Assembly: GCA_024281135.1 (NCBI GenBank)
Contig: JAMXLG010000359.1
Coordinates: 1-7,194, forward strand
DNA length: 7,194 nucleotides
Source: Vulcanimicrobiia bacterium
GTDB lineage: Bacteria; Eremiobacterota; Eremiobacteria; Baltobacterales; Baltobacteraceae
Direction of reading: 5' to 3'
Numbering within the stretch: the first letter of the stretch is position 1; every line of letters begins with the position of its first letter. Below, one piece after another: positions 6,512 to 7,194 of this stretch. The notes under the pieces were generated by a model that had not been told where the DNA came from, made no database searches, and was given only the letters and a program-made list of their open reading frames with translations. The translations under genes were made by a program, and so were the position numbers.

Positions 6512-6617
6512 ACCCTATATAACTCGGGTAAACGCTTGCGCGTTGCCCAGTTGACCTAATGTCCTTCGCCCACGTCGCCCTTTTTTATCAAAGTCTAATC
6601 GCTACCATAGCTAAGGT
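6512..6617. promoter_or_regulatory. Divergent intergenic region with promoters for both flanking genes (inferred)
   Basis: The two flanking genes point away from each other, so both promoters should lie here. On the minus strand TTATAT (6517-6522) is a -10-like hexamer placed so that transcription could begin at or next to the GTG at 6511; no good -35 was found at the right distance. On the + strand TTGACC (6551-6556) resembles a -35 but lacks a matching -10 17 nt on. An inverted repeat AACGC-TTGC-GCGTT (6531-6544) could be an operator. None of these is strong alone. Confidence 0.35.
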
Positions 6618-7194
6618 ATGCTGACGAAGGTTGCATCTCGCACCGCCCTCGCTGCCCTTTGCGTTGCAGGGTTCGGATTGAGCGCGTGCGGCGGAGGCGG
6701 TGGTGGCGGCGGCGGTTCCGTGCCCACGACCGCGCCGACTGGCACCGCACCGCCGGGAACACCCACCCCACCGCCTGCGACGTCCACCCCGGCCGTGACG
6801 CCCACCCCGCCACCCCCGACGCTTCCGCCGGGCCCGACTCCGACTCCGCCCGGCGCCTCAACGCAGACGCTTCATGCGACGCAGGGGGGCCTCAACGGAC
6901 AGATCGGCGGCTTTACGCCTTCGGAAGGCAATACGTCAAGCGGCGGAACGGGTGGGAACGTCGACGGCATCCCGTGCCTCCCTGTGATGCCGACCACCTA
7001 TCACGTTCATATCTTCCTCGGCGTGTACAACAATGGCACGCTGATGGCGCTGCCTATCGGGACGGGCATGGTCATGCCTGGGACGCCCGTGGCCGGATTC
7101 CTGAACTTTGCGCAGTGTTTCTACTTTACGCATACGCACGATTCGAGCGGTATTGTTCATATCGAAAGCTTTTTTAATGATACGGCGACCACCG
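6618..7194 (+). CDS. Lipoprotein with poly-Gly and Pro/Thr linker and His-rich domain, 5' part
   Basis: The frame is open from ATG 6618 to the window edge (192 codons). An in-frame TAA at 6612-6614 rules out an upstream start. Residues 1-23 are a lipoprotein signal (K4, R8, hydrophobic core) ending in the lipobox LSAC with the acylated Cys at 24. Nine glycines (25-33) and a Pro/Thr-rich linker (about 34-82) would hold the rest away from the membrane. The distal domain has HVH at 129-131, HTHD at 172-175, H181 and E183 (SGIVHIE), and cysteines at 120 and 167. The HTHD-x(4)-hydrophobic-H-hydrophobic-E pattern recalls a group of uncharacterised secreted bacterial proteins; metal binding is inference from the clustered His/Asp/Glu. 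The ribosome site is poor (AAGG ends 1 nt before ATG), as in the divergent neighbour, so leaderless translation is possible. Function is unknown. Confidence 0.85.
   Translation, partial: MLTKVASRTALAALCVAGFGLSACGGGGGGGGGSVPTTAPTGTAPPGTPTPPPATSTPAVTPTPPPPTLPPGPTPTPPGASTQTLHATQGGLNGQIGGFTPSEGNTSSGGTGGNVDGIPCLPVMPTTYHVHIFLGVYNNGTLMALPIGTGMVMPGTPVAGFLNFAQCFYFTHTHDSSGIVHIESFFNDTATT
6690..6716 (+). repeat. Poly-glycine GGN codon run after the lipobox cysteine
   Basis: Nine consecutive glycine codons (GGC, GGA, GGC, GGT, GGT, GGC, GGC, GGC, GGT) follow the lipid-anchor Cys codon. The codons are mixed rather than a pure triplet repeat, which points to selection for a flexible glycine tether more than to a slippage tract. 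Confidence 0.9.

Noticed and set aside
6690..6716. Poly-Gly tract as a phase-variable slippage repeat
   Set aside because: The glycine codons are mixed (GGC, GGA, GGT), so the DNA repeat is imperfect and poorly suited to slippage.
6659..7177. 172-codon + strand ORF rich in Arg
   Set aside because: It overlaps the lipoprotein gene in another frame; the frame from 6618 has a lipobox signal peptide and a coherent domain.
6051..7194. Expected tuf gene after tRNA-Thr
   Set aside because: A strong terminator and a convergent secreted-protein gene follow; no EF-Tu sequence is present.

Overview
The window reads as chromosomal DNA of a GC-rich, Gram-negative (two-membrane) bacterium. It carries a TonB-dependent outer-membrane receptor with an N-terminal carboxypeptidase-regulatory-like domain, a sortilin/BNR-type beta-propeller protein, a lipobox lipoprotein with a poly-Gly and Pro/Thr linker, and bacterial tRNA genes. 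This combination, and the wording of the receptor plug, resemble proteins I associate with Candidatus Eremiobacterota (WPS-2). Acidobacteriota or a related lineage is possible. The taxonomic guess is inference from memory, not a search.

Left part (2-5343, + strand): the 3' end of a gene for a BNR/Asp-box beta-propeller protein ('glycosyl hydrolase'/VPS10-like family) overlaps by 4 bp (ATGA) a 1248-residue TonB-dependent receptor gene, which has a strong ribosome binding site inside the upstream gene. They look like one translationally coupled operon, ended by a GC-rich hairpin at 5352-5384. A surface or periplasmic binding/processing protein paired with an outer-membrane importer is a plausible reading. 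The substrate cannot be told.

Middle (5400-6087, + strand): a promoter-like sequence leads into tRNA-Tyr(GTA) and tRNA-Gly(TCC). An apparent intrinsic terminator follows, then about 245 nt of hairpin-rich sequence with no credible ORF (candidate structured RNA), then tRNA-Thr(GGT) and a very strong terminator. The order and anticodons match the tyrU-glyT-thrT part of the E. coli tRNA-tufB operon, but no tuf gene follows; the cluster ends at the terminator.

Right part (6089-7194): a small secreted protein gene on the minus strand converges on the tRNA-Thr terminator. It is divergent, across about 106 bp, from a + strand lipoprotein gene that runs off the window. The lipoprotein carries an HxH and an HTHD...H motif in its distal part. 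Neither small protein belongs to a family I can name with confidence.

No mobile element, CRISPR array or defence system is visible. The points most worth following up are the hairpin-rich stretch between tRNA-Gly and tRNA-Thr, the paired cysteines in the receptor, and the His-rich lipoprotein.
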